This document shows, piece by piece, positions 55,073-64,000 of a stretch of DNA of 64,000 nucleotides. Location of the stretch: NCBI RefSeq assembly GCF_905404315.1, contig NC_066286.1, positions 875,501-939,500 of the forward strand. The letters are read 5' to 3'. Each line of letters begins with the position of its first letter. Position 1 is the first letter of the stretch. The DNA is from Leptidea sinapis (lineage: Eukaryota > Arthropoda > Insecta > Lepidoptera > Pieridae). A model generated the notes under the pieces. The model was not told the origin of the DNA. It ran no database searches and saw nothing but the letters and a program-made list of their open reading frames with translations. The position numbers and the translations under genes were made by a program.

Positions 55073-55330
55073 CTACTAATATTATAAATGTGCATGGAAG
55101 TTTCTTTGTTACGCATTCACGCCTGAATCACTGAACCGATTTAGATGAAATTTTATACAGCGATAGACTAGACCTTGGAAAAGGACCTAGGCTACCTTTA
55201 ATTACGAAAAAATATATGGAGTGGTTGAAATAGGGGATGAAAGTCTGTATGGGAGTTCATTCATCATTTAGTCATTATCGGAGATAAAACCATAAAATTT
55301 GTATTTAGGCACTTAATAAGTAGTAATTCA
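55073..55330 (+). repeat. Dispersed repeat of the CTACTAATATTATAAA type
   Basis: Starts CTACTAATATTATAAATGTG and contains AATCACTGAACCGATTTAGA and GAAATTTTATACAGCG, a layout common in insect genomes. It has a start similar to the family at 5746 and 54365. Confidence 0.5.
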
Positions 55331-56642
55331 TACATATTTGTATAAGCATTTTTGAATCTTTCACTGACATGGGGATGAAATAGGATATTAAAGTTCGTAG
55401 GGAAATACTAAGAGACTGTCCACAGTGACAAGCGATATCCGCTGTATCATAAAAGAGCAATTATTTACAAAGTATCCTAAAAAAGTAAACGAAGTCACGG
55501 GAAAATGTGGTACTCTGGTAAATTTGAGAATTTGTACACCAAGCGTGTGAGTTCAGTTTTAATGCCTACAAAATAATATGTTTCATTATAAAAGTTATAA
55601 CTTTTTAAATAGTTTTTTTAAAACGTTTTTAAGTTGAGGATTAAAGTGAGTACAGAGGTTCATAGAAATAGGATGAGGTAAGATAGGTTTGCTTTTACAG
55701 ATTTTCAACATTAATGTAATGTACATGGGCAGTCTCTTAGCAACTTGAGGCGGTTGCAAGAGATGGCTTCTAGGTTTTTTTCAACGTATAATTTCTCGGC
55801 TATAATTACCCATTATAATTTTAGTGATTAAACTAGTGATTACAACCTCAGCTAATCAAATATCTAAAAATGTGTACTTTATTAAGTTGATTCTTGAAGT
55901 ATAAATAACACCGAAAACGAACGAAATTAATTCAAAATACAATAATACTTCAGAGTACTATACGCTTCTCTCGCAGCCATTTGTATTTACTGACATCAAA
56001 ATTAGTTCTCTGGACGCTCGCGAGTGGCGCTTCAAATAGACACAAAAAATTTGCTGTCAAAACATACGGAACAGCCTGTCCAGAGGTATTTATACAGTTC
56101 AGTCTTGCTGGTGCTACAACGGGACGTAGAGCATGACAGACGCATGTCTACGCCGCAGTCTACGTACCTCTTAGTACGTACATAATATTATGTTACCAAA
56201 CCTGCTCTGGTTTGCGCTGCGTAGCCGTAATGTCCGTAGTAAGCTACTACGAAATATCCTAAGGCGAAGGGAAATGCAATCGTACTAATTCTAATTTCTC
56301 TTTTACATGTCATTAATTGCCTTTTATTTGTCATATCTCAAAACAGAACATAGCTTTGTAATAACTTCAATATTAAGAGCAGAATTAAATGTTGTTTAAT
56401 AAGGAATGCCCCAACGAACAGTTAGCTTCTACTAGTATCGTCTGGTTGTATAGAGTTCTTCTACAGTGCGGGTTTTTACTTTCTCTTCCGATACGACAGT
56501 TCTAGGACTATATGACAAGGGCACCTTCAGACTCACTTAGTCAGAGTTGCGGAGATTACTTACCAACAGGTGACCTTGCTCGTCCCTTTGCATCCATAAA
56601 AATATTAAAATTATATTCAAAACAATACAAGAATACATATTA
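55331..56642. other. No recognisable feature (1.3 kb)
   Basis: The longest stretch without any recognised repeat in the right half. I see no splice-bounded coding region. A slightly GC-richer part lies at 56080-56260. Confidence 0.3.
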
Positions 56643-56708
56643 TGCCCTGTGCTACCCCGTGGCATTAAAAGAGTAGGGAAGTCGCAGGCCCAAAGGTATC
56701 TGTCATAA
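56643..56708 (+). mobile_element. APE-type LINE, 5' UTR fragment
   Basis: GCCCTGTGCTACCCCGTGGC and TAGGGAAGTCGCAGGCCCAA match the 5' ends of copies B (13355) and E (63377). It is cut off by a repeat-R copy at 56709. Confidence 0.65.
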
Positions 56709-56825
56709 TCTTCTATGCACAGGATGCTGGCTAGAGTAAGGGTACCACAACGGCGCCTTTTTCTGTTGTAAATATGAAACCATTATTGTAGTTCGGTCTG
56801 AAGGGCACCGCAGCTAATGAAATTA
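56709..56825 (+). repeat. SINE-like repeat R, partial copy
   Basis: Contains ATGCACAGGATGCTGGCTAG and GTCTGAAGGGCACCGCAGC; it ends at AATGAAATTA where a minus-strand LINE tail begins. Confidence 0.6.
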
Positions 56826-57110
56826 AAGTCATAGTCAAAGTCAAAAAATCGTTATTCTTTATTCACTGTAGTAGTAAGTAATTTAGTGCAAGTCAGGATG
56901 AAGTACAAAAGTTACATTAGCATTAAAATGAGTATAACAATACTCGTTAACAAAATTTAGAAACATTAATTCAAACTATCTTTATCATTCAAATAATCTA
57001 TCATATTATAATATGGCCTATATGAGATGTTAATTAATTTTTACGGTACATTAAAATTTTTATATAGGCAGGACAATAACCATCCACTTAGGGTCCCACT
57101 CGTCTCCCCC
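56826..57110 (-). repeat. Possible LINE 3' end, minus strand
   Basis: The left edge AGTCATAGTCAAAGTCAAAA is a short tandem tail when read on the minus strand, similar to 33203. No protein motif is preserved. Confidence 0.35.
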
Positions 57111-57245
57111 CTTATCGATGTAAAAAAAGGCATTTTAAATACTCCATTCTATTCTTAACAAAAATAGCACAATGTTGAAATAGCAAATAGCACATTGACG
57201 CTCCCCATCTTCTCTCGAACATAAATTTAAATATTCCCAGAATTT

Positions 57246-57690
57246 GTGCAAGACATCCTAAATATTTACATATACCCCTGTGCGTCAAATTACAAACAAA
57301 ACTCATTCTTCTCAAGAGCATCTTACTACATAAATAATCTTAAAAGCTTTCCTGATTTTGACCTGTTTAATTCATCCACAAATTCTATTAGATCAAAAAT
57401 TACTAAAAACTGGTTTAATGTGTTTCCCTAACTGTTACTATAAACATAATTGAACGTAGTGTTTAAATTCTCTTTGATCATAATAAATGTAATACCTATG
57501 TAATTATTAACATATTTTAAATAATACTTGTAGAAAAAAAAAGTAGATGTACCTGTATTATGCTATGTGTTATTAGAAACAATAAATGGTGTAAAATGTT
57601 CACACTTTCATGGTATTGTATAGTAATTAAGTTATTGTAACACTGTAAGTTTTCTAAATAAAATAAAATAAATAAAATACTCCACGGTAT
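57246..57690 (+). pseudogene. Possible LINE ORF end with A-rich tail
   Basis: A 61-codon frame (57246-57431) reads NSFFSRASYYINNL and FNSSTNSIRSKITKNWF, similar in form to the final residues of LINE proteins. A 3' UTR-like stretch ending in AAATAAAATAAAATAAAT follows at about 57690. The call rests on form, not on a catalytic motif. Confidence 0.35.
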
Positions 57691-58088
57691 AACAAAATAG
57701 ACTTTGTATTGTTCAAAGGATGAGAGAGGCTTTACCGTGCTATACGCGCTACATAATACGGATATTCTATCCAGGAGTTTGCGGTGTATTTTAGCGCACG
57801 GCTAACATTTATGATGTTGACTCCGGTCTTTATGAAGCCGATGAAAATTTTAAATTGAAATCTAGCTTGTTATATAACACTGCAACTTTTTCGATTAAAT
57901 TAAATTTTTCGGAGAAATTATTCGCGTCAGCTGAATTTATAATAATGAAATATATTTCAGCGTTCTATTATATTATTAATAATTTTAATGACGTTACACA
58001 AATTCCAAGAATTATCTTCATTATAAATTTATTTTCGGTTTTGTTAAATTATAGACAAAAACCATTTTACTAACCAAATTATTTACCA
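57691..58088. other. No recognisable feature
   Basis: A 72-codon Ile/Phe/Asn-rich open frame (57855-58073) is explained by AT richness. Confidence 0.25.
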
Positions 58089-58538
58089 GGCTCCTTTGCA
58101 CAGGAGACGGGCTAGATTATGGCTACCACAATGACGCCTATTTTTGCAGTGAAGCAGTAATGTTTAAGCATTATGTGTGTCGGTCTGAAGGGCGTCGTAG
58201 CTAGTGAACTTCTTCGTCGGATTACTCTTGACAGAGCAGTAGTGGTCGCGTCGAACGACGAACGATTCTACACCAGTTATCCCTGGCTGTTGCTTCTCTG
58301 GCACATGTGTTGAGGGGAGTATTGGTTAGGCCTTTGATCTGGTCTGTCCAGCGCATGCTGCAGTAGATTAAGCTAGTGAAATTACTGGTCAAATGAGAAT
58401 TAACCCCTTATGTCTCAAGGTGACTATTGTTGGAGTTGTTCAAGAATCCTGAGCGGCACTGCATTCTAATGAGCAGAGCGTATCAAATACCATCAGCTGA
58501 ACGTCCTGCTCGTCTCTTCCCTTTTTCATAGAAAAAAC
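58089..58538 (+). repeat. SINE-like repeat R, with an insertion
   Basis: Start GGCTCCTTTGCACAGGAGAC and end TTTTTCATAGAAAAAA are standard; a 162-bp sequence with a 10-bp duplication sits in the middle. Confidence 0.7.
58209..58370 (-). mobile_element. LINE 3' fragment inserted in repeat R
   Basis: Flanked by AGCTAGTGAA at 58199-58208 and 58371-58380. The minus strand encodes RWTDQIKGLTNTPLN, then AREATARDNWCRIVR before a stop, the kind of tail seen at the end of several LINE proteins. The 162-bp length shows strong 5' truncation. Confidence 0.7.
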
Positions 58539-59155
58539 CATTGACTTTCTAAAGCGTATTGACAAATAAACCGTGCAAGTATGAATAATATCTCTAACGA
58601 AGATGCATGATTTGCGCGTTTATGAGAGATGTGGGTTCTCTCTTCTCTCTGCATCTTGTATCGCATTTATCATGGGAAGTGCTTTGAGGAGTTGTTCGGT
58701 TCGATACCAGTAATTTTATTTAAGATAAGATTAGATCATTTATTTGTAGTCATGGGTATTCATAGATGTTTCAAATCACAATAAAAGTTCTCCATTCCTT
58801 GCCCGCATGCTGTGGCGTACAAATAGTAATTAATAACTAGTCAAACAAATATATATATACACAATGACAGTTAATTTATATACATATCAATAATTGAATA
58901 TTTTGAAATAACATATAACAAGTGGAATTGGTAAAAAGAAATTAAATTAAGTAAAATGATATTTAAAAAAAAATGTTAATTGAGTGTTGTATCTGAAAAG
59001 AAGTCTTTTATGGAATAGTACGATTTTGTCACTAGGACATTAAATAGTCTTTTATTTTATTTTGGCATCAAACAGTCACAAAATTACAATTTTAATGTTA
59101 TATAATTACTAAAGAGAAGACTTATAGTGCCAAAAATTACAAACGTAAACATTAA

Positions 59156-59417
59156 CGGCTTTACAAACAAAATTGGCATAAAGTTATATCCAAGTATAAA
59201 CAAAGAATATGTAAAATGTTTACATTAGACATTTTGCTGACGAATGGTTTATTCGGATGTATAATATTTCCCGCGTTTATTTGCAAGGCAGCTTGTCATT
59301 AGGAAAACTTCAGAATTATCATTGTATTGACAGTGTTGTCAACGATATTGTAAACATTTTGCATATTCTTTGTTTATCATCAGGTATAACTTTATACCAT
59401 GTTTATTTGTAATTCCG
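59156..59417. mobile_element. MITE, copy 2 (262 bp)
   Basis: Partner of 32932-33197. Long inverted arms: ATTGGCATAAAGTTATA and, near 59390, TATAACTTTATACCAT, with TAAACAAAGAATATG and AAAATGTTTAC also inverted. Flanks are TAA and AAA, so the duplication is not perfect here. Confidence 0.65.
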
Positions 59418-59479
59418 AAAGAGTTAACATTTACAACAAATATGTACAGTACAATAACTTTAAATATTTTATTCTCCAT

Positions 59480-59870
59480 TCGTAATAAGATTACAAAAGT
59501 TTGAGAATTAATTTCTTTCTAAACTCTTTATAAGGTAACCCAAAAACATCCATATCAGAAAAATCTTTATTATAGGAATTAAGTGCTCGCGGTATAAAGC
59601 TATTCAAAGTATATTTTTTTGTGTAGCGTGGTGGAACAAAAATATTTAATTTACGACAGGAGCGGATGGGAAGTTTGGCGCGTGATGTAAATGATATTTT
59701 TGAAAGTAGATAAGGTCAGTCAATCTTATTATTTAGAATTTTACAGATAAATATAATATCGATGAATTTACGACGATTAACTACACTAAGAATATTGTAT
59801 TTTTCAAGTGAGTCTGCATAAGAAGTAGTTGTATTATTGGAGTGATAGTTTAAAGTGTTTATAATTTTTG
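59480..59870 (-). pseudogene. LINE reverse-transcriptase C-terminal fragment
   Basis: The minus strand reads SVVNRRKFIDIIFICKILNN then RAKLPIRSCRKLNIFVPP and SFIPRALNSYNK, ending in KEFRKKLILKLL and a stop. This resembles the thumb and tail of LINE proteins such as the one at 4601, but with different sequence. A shift near 59715 separates two parts. Confidence 0.6.
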
Positions 59871-59875
59871 ACAAT

Positions 59876-60150
59876 GAAATTCAAATTCAAATATTTTTAT
59901 TTAAAACAGTGACATCACTTATTGAAAGTCATAAACTACCACACATTACAAAAAGAATGCCTCAAACTTGAGAAGAATGGGCGTAAACAAACTCAGCTGC
60001 CTTTTTTTCCATCGAAAAATATGTTTACAAAGTAATATTGTACAATTAAACTTATTATTTAATAGCCTGAGGGCGGTCGCTCCATTCCCAATATGTAGAA
60101 TCATTAGGAAAGTCGTTAATGTTATAGTAACCTTTACGACACAAACTTGA
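59876..60150 (-). pseudogene. GAATTT-tail LINE 3' end, minus strand
   Basis: The minus strand matches the 3' UTR of the 4601 family in full, from the GGAATGGAGCGACCGCCCTC block to the ATTTGAATTTGAATTTC tail, with the last codons of the ORF at the right edge (LCRKGYYNINDFPND). Confidence 0.75.
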
Positions 60151-60283
60151 AATGTATGTGAAATGAAATTTATTTATTTTTATCAGTCGTGGTAACATAG
60201 TTCTTGCCAATTCGTAGATACACAGCACAATTCGCCAATAAATCGACAAACAAATATTTATAATATCGACATAAAAGCGCGTA

Positions 60284-60412
60284 AACCTTCCTTAAAGGCC
60301 GGCAACGCTCTTGTGATTCCTCTGGTGTTGCAAGAGAGTGTGGGCGGCGGTGATCACTTAACACCAGGTGACCCGTACGCTCGTTTGTCCTCCTATTCCA
60401 TAAAAAAAAATA
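60284..60412 (+). mobile_element. APE-type LINE 3' end, very short copy
   Basis: Starts in the GCGCGTAAACCTTCCTTAAA region near the end of the ORF and includes GAGTGTGGGCGGCGGTGATC and CCTATTCCATAAAAAAAAA. Confidence 0.8.
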
Positions 60413-60975
60413 CAAATATTTGATTGTCAATATTGGAATCATTTTATTTATACGTTATTAATACACATTACATAGCTATAATTCAATAATATATAAAATA
60501 AACATTAGTTTAGGAAGTACCACTCTCAAATAATAACTTTTTTTTCAAACCTTGATGAAAAACTCGCTATTAGTCACTGGTTCGAGGGAGAAAAGTGGCC
60601 GATTCTCTCCCAGCAAGACGATTTTTGTCCCTCGTACCAGAGACTTAAAGCGAGCTTTTCATCCAGATGGGAAAAAAATCGTATACCACACGAGATAAGT
60701 AGGACATTGCCACCCGTGATTTCTCCTTAGTTGCGTGTTACACTATTAACCTCTAATACCATTATTTTTGGCTAAAGAATTCTTTTAAACTGTAGAAGCA
60801 TTTATCTATTAGCCATTATTTTATTTTATATGCAGTAGCCGAATATCACCACGAGTAACCGGTGTGAGTAACTCCTCGATCAGATACTTTGTGGAAGCAA
60901 TAACCGGCTACAGTTTTCCCGAATCGATACGACTTATGGACCTTCAAGCGAGAGCATCTTCCCAACTAACGACGA

Positions 60976-61190
60976 CCCCTATAGCCCAGTGGTTAATGAC
61001 CCTGCGTCAGAGCTAGAGGTCCCGGGTTAGAATCCCGGTAAGTGTAATCATTTATTTGATGAATATGAATTTAAGTTTCCGAGTCATGGATGTTTATAGA
61101 CATTTATATATATTTAAGTAAGTATATTGTATTAAATATATCGTTGTCTTGTACCCGTAGTACAGGCCTAGTTTGCCTAGTTTTTTTGTG
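60976..61190 (+). repeat. tRNA-derived SINE
   Basis: A box ATAGCCCAGTGG and B box GGTTAGAATCC (one mismatch) with the CCCGG stem pair give a tRNA head. The body contains GAGTCATGGATGTTTATAGA and ATATATCGTTGTCTTGTACC and ends near GCCTAGTTTTTTTGTG. It is inserted right behind the LINE fragment. Confidence 0.65.
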
Positions 61191-63219
61191 TGCGTGCGTT
61201 GCTAAATATAGAGGTTAACTGTTCACCTCTATTTTTTTCGACGTGTGCACAGCACTAACAGTCTATCTGGAGGTTTAAATCATCAAGAATATAGCAAATG
61301 CATTTTCTGTGTTCAAATATATCAGGGCCCATTGAGGTAACAAGCAATGAGGTTAGCGCAAAATTTTTTCTAACAAACTACTTATACATGATAATTTTCA
61401 CAGTGATCCGTTGAGCGATGAAACAGAAAAGAACTATTCAGACGAAAACACTGATTGCTCCATTTAAATCGCCAACTTTTTATCGACATTTGGAACGTAT
61501 AAGCTCAAAGTTGGACAGTTTGTGTCGTATCGCATGGGTTTGCGAACACTTGTCGAAAGTTCCACTTTTATATCCGCTTAGCGTAATGTTCTTGTTTAGT
61601 TGCGCAGGTAATTCTATTTTAAAACTATACCTTTGAATTTGTTCTGAATTATATTTTTCTTGGGATGGGTATAAAACATTAAATTCGCGCCAGGACACGT
61701 GACCTGATCGAGAATTCGTAAGTCAGTTGTTGAAATTATAGATGAAAGTTGATTTTTAAGGAGAGATAAACTTTTTAATGTAAAATTATTGTAATAGTTC
61801 TGAAGTGTTATTTTTTTATGTAATATAAATTGTCGTTTTTGTGTACGAAAGCGCAATAAATGAATATTATATTTATATTCATAAATGCTAATACTTTTAT
61901 ACTGATAAATAAAGCAATTCGTGCGAAATTATTCCCTGACCATTCCAAAATATTAAAAAACTCTCAACGCTAATGTTTAAGTTTTCACTTCTGCCGGCTA
62001 TTAAACACCGAATTATTTGGGTTTTAAGGTTTGTCATTAGCGAAGACTCTCCCTAAATCGAATAGTTATATTTGTATTTCTTTATTTAAGTTTTCACTCA
62101 TGCTGGCACTCCCGGAGTGAAACACGATATTTTTTTGTGCGAATCCCTGATACTATATCCAAAATAAAAGTAGATGAATCTGCCAGTCACTCCAGGCATA
62201 TTGAACATTAACAGGAACAAACAATCGAACAGAAAATCAAGTAAATTCAGAGTTTTGCATTAACGTGATATTTAAATAGGAATCTGATCTTGTTTTTCCA
62301 AGACAAGAGATCCGTTGCTATGATGAACTACAATGAAAATCTAGAGGAACCGTTCGAAAGACAATTTAAGATGAAGAGATTGATTTAAAATTACTCTTGT
62401 AGTTTAAAATAAAGGATTAATTCATTCATTATATTCACTTTCTTGTCAAAATTTACCTTTCATCTTTTTCTTTTATGTTTTAGCTTAACTTTAATACTGA
62501 TTGCTCAGCTCAGGAGTTGCAACTTTCATCGACGTTTTGAACGATCAAGCCAATAGTTTTCTGGCACACGTAGCTGCTAAGTTTATCGTGTCTTATTACA
62601 AGCGCTTGTCTGTAGTTCACACTTGAAAGCTCTTGTTATATTCGCTAAATTGTGTTGAAAATGTATTTAGAAAACCTGTAGTAATGTAGTCATTTACTCG
62701 GCTTATACTTATAGGGTACTTTTAGATCATTTTTCTGATTCTTTTAATACTTGTTAAAGTCAAACAAACTTTATTAAATTAAGCGCTTTTAAATGGTCTT
62801 TCACAAGATTTCTTATGAATATACTATATGTTCGGAAAAAGTAGAGCTAGTGAGAACAACATACAAGAAACTCCAAGGCCTGTCTTGTCAATCGAATTGA
62901 GTAATTTACAATGGGTGTAATATACATCACAAAGTATTTTGTAAGGTGCCGCAAACAATATATGAATCGTGTTTAAATATATAATAAAAAGTAATAAAGA
63001 ATAAACTGTATAAATATAAATTATCGTATTTTGGATGCATCAAACTGTACAGCTTGAATTCATTGTTTGTGTAAGGATGCTTTGTGAACATGATGGGCAT
63101 CATAACATAATTAGGAACCGCGTCTAACAAATACAATGATTTATTAACTATAACAGGTCAACCTGGCACCACAAGCAGCACCCGTTCACGAGCTGACGCA
63201 TTATTTCCTTCTTCGCGGA
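61191..63219. other. No recognisable gene (2 kb)
   Basis: AT-rich. A TTAAGTTTTCACT-type phrase recurs at about 61975 and 62085 followed by TGCCGGC/TGCTGGC, hinting at an old tandem or inverted unit. Small open frames (61418-61636, 61614-61856, 62927-63136) lack motifs. Confidence 0.3.
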
Positions 63220-63370
63220 TATTTTTGGGAGAGTTTCTTGCGCTGCTTCTTCTCTCTCAGAGCGCCATTTGTTTCCGAAGCGGTATTAGTATCTAGTATA
63301 TTAGAAATGGCATCAAAAAGAATTGTAAGGAAAAAAATTTGAGAAAATAAATGCCTTTTATTTGATAGAA
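63220..63370 (+). repeat. LINE 3' UTR, GAGCGC/CTTCTCTCTCAGAG family
   Basis: TTCTTCTCTCTCAGAGCGCC and AGTATCTAGTATATTAGAAA match 19560-19630; the end GAAAATAAATGCCTTTTAT is also the same. Confidence 0.6.
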
Positions 63371-63375
63371 GGATC

Positions 63376-64000
63376 TGCCCTGTGATTCCCCGGGGCGTAC
63401 AAAGAAAAGGGTAGTCCCAGGCCCCAGGGTGTCGTAAGAGGCGACTACGGGCTTATTGAAAGTGGGAAAGTCACGCTGCCGTCTTTTGACGTCAGCGTGT
63501 GTCATCGGGCCAGACTCGTCCGGGTTACTTACCACACTCGCACAGAATACCGGCGTGAAGTAGCGGCCTGGTGCCGCTTTCTTTCGCATAGGTTAGTGTC
63601 AAGGACTGGTGGCCACCCCCCCCCCCTTCCCCCCAACAAAATATGAGAGCGGTCCTAATGCAGATATTACCCCAGGAGGGTACCGTCTCTAGTAGAGCCG
63701 GAGAATCCCTCCCCGAGTATTCACGCTCGGGCTGCCCCTCGTGTTCTGGGGAGGGCACAGTACCGCGTATGTTACAGGAAAAACAGGGCAGCAACACCAC
63801 GGCACCCTGCTCCACGCTTAGTGTGGACTTTTGTAACATCAGGGGAATTCACTCCAACTTATACGCCGTCCACCACCACCTTGAGACGGCGCAGCCGGCC
63901 TTGCGTTTCCTTACAGGGACGCAGATATCTCGACCTAGCGATACGTCATATTTTACGTACCCCGGGTACAAAATTGAGCACGATTTTTTTAAGGTGTTAA
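63376..64000 (+). mobile_element. APE-type LINE copy E, 5' end, runs off the window
   Basis: 5' UTR from TGCCCTGTGATTCCCCGGGG onward matches copy B closely (TAGTCCCAGGCCCCAGGGTG, GTCGTAAGAGGCGACTACGG). A C-run (63617-63627) precedes the ORF. It continues beyond 64000 and may be full length. Confidence 0.85.
63643..64000 (+). CDS. Copy E ORF, start of the endonuclease (partial)
   Basis: Open from ATG at 63643 to the window edge (119 codons). It reads MRAVLMQILPQEGTVSSRAG, a Ser/Gly/Cys-rich leader, then SVDFCNIRGIHSNLYAVHHH and PALRFLTGTQIS, which align with the AP-endonuclease start of copy A (VDFCNIRGL and LLFLTETQ). The Asn of CNIRG is present, but the catalytic Glu of the TETQ block reads Gly (TGTQ), which would weaken or abolish cleavage. 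No stop or shift appears in the visible part. Confidence 0.75.
   Translation, partial: MRAVLMQILPQEGTVSSRAGESLPEYSRSGCPSCSGEGTVPRMLQEKQGSNTTAPCSTLSVDFCNIRGIHSNLYAVHHHLETAQPALRFLTGTQISRPSDTSYFTYPGYKIEHDFFKVL

Larger units (their letters stand above)
58622..60975 (+). pseudogene. APE-type LINE (copy A subfamily) fragment, split by a 2.1-kb nest
   Basis: Left piece 58622-58713 reads RDVGSLxxxLHLVSHLSWEV-like codons equivalent to the RRDVGSLCIFYRIYHG region of copy A. Right piece 60835-60975 matches copy A from the AAEFHH codons to GACCTTCAAG and beyond (with a deletion). The pieces join at CCAG/TAGCCGAAT. CAGTA at both edges may be the target duplication of the intervening DNA. Confidence 0.6.

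Noticed and set aside
61418..61636. 72-codon open frame
   Set aside because: No domain, signal or splice context; length expected by chance in this amount of sequence.

Overview
The window reads as AT-rich intergenic (or intronic) DNA from an insect, most likely a lepidopteran. The repeat families are of types I associate with moth and butterfly genomes: polyA-tailed AP-endonuclease LINEs, a Jockey-type element, RTE 3' ends with ATGATG tails, LINE 3' ends with GAATTT tails, mariner relics and tRNA-derived SINEs. I found no convincing host gene exon, rRNA gene or CRISPR array. Every open frame I can explain belongs to a transposable element.

Layout. 1-11.7 kb: relics of mariner/Tc1 transposons, 3' ends of several LINE families, a tRNA-like repeat and dispersed short repeats. 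11.77-17.33 kb: a near full-length APE-type LINE (copy A) split by a second related LINE (copy B, 13355-15604) with a 10-bp target-site duplication. 18-25 kb: a TIR element carrying a THAP-like exon, a MITE interrupted by a duplicated chimeric segment, a foldback element, an RTE 3' end, and an open frame resembling the C-terminal nuclease of restriction-like-endonuclease LINEs. 25.3-31.65 kb: an older LINE fragment (copy F, minus strand) holding a full-length Jockey-type element (25430-31156, minus strand) bounded by a 14-bp duplication; its gag-like ORF1 is intact and its ORF2 has a single in-frame stop. 32-48 kb: two related MITEs, a 547-bp foldback element, two more THAP-family copies, short LINE ends and a 120-bp tandem repeat. 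48.5-51.4 kb: a tRNA-cloverleaf repeat, a recent 5'-truncated LINE (copy D), and a TTAA-flanked piggyBac-like element (50708-51362). 52-64 kb: RTE, LINE and SINE debris, a nest of insertions inside an old LINE (58.6-61.0 kb), and the 5' end of another APE LINE (copy E) running off the right edge.

Working relationships. The Jockey element and copies B and D look youngest. Copies A and F, the RT relic at 34.1 kb and the relic at 41.4 kb are older and served as insertion targets. Because intact and interrupted copies of the same families occur together, several insertions can be read against their empty sites, which fixes element ends and duplications without outside data. The most unusual items are the THAP-exon TIR family, the repeated nuclease-domain ORF with a common 3' end, the 386-bp chimeric segment copied into a MITE, the TTAA piggyBac-like element, and the tRNA cloverleaf flanked by inverted copies of its own tail.
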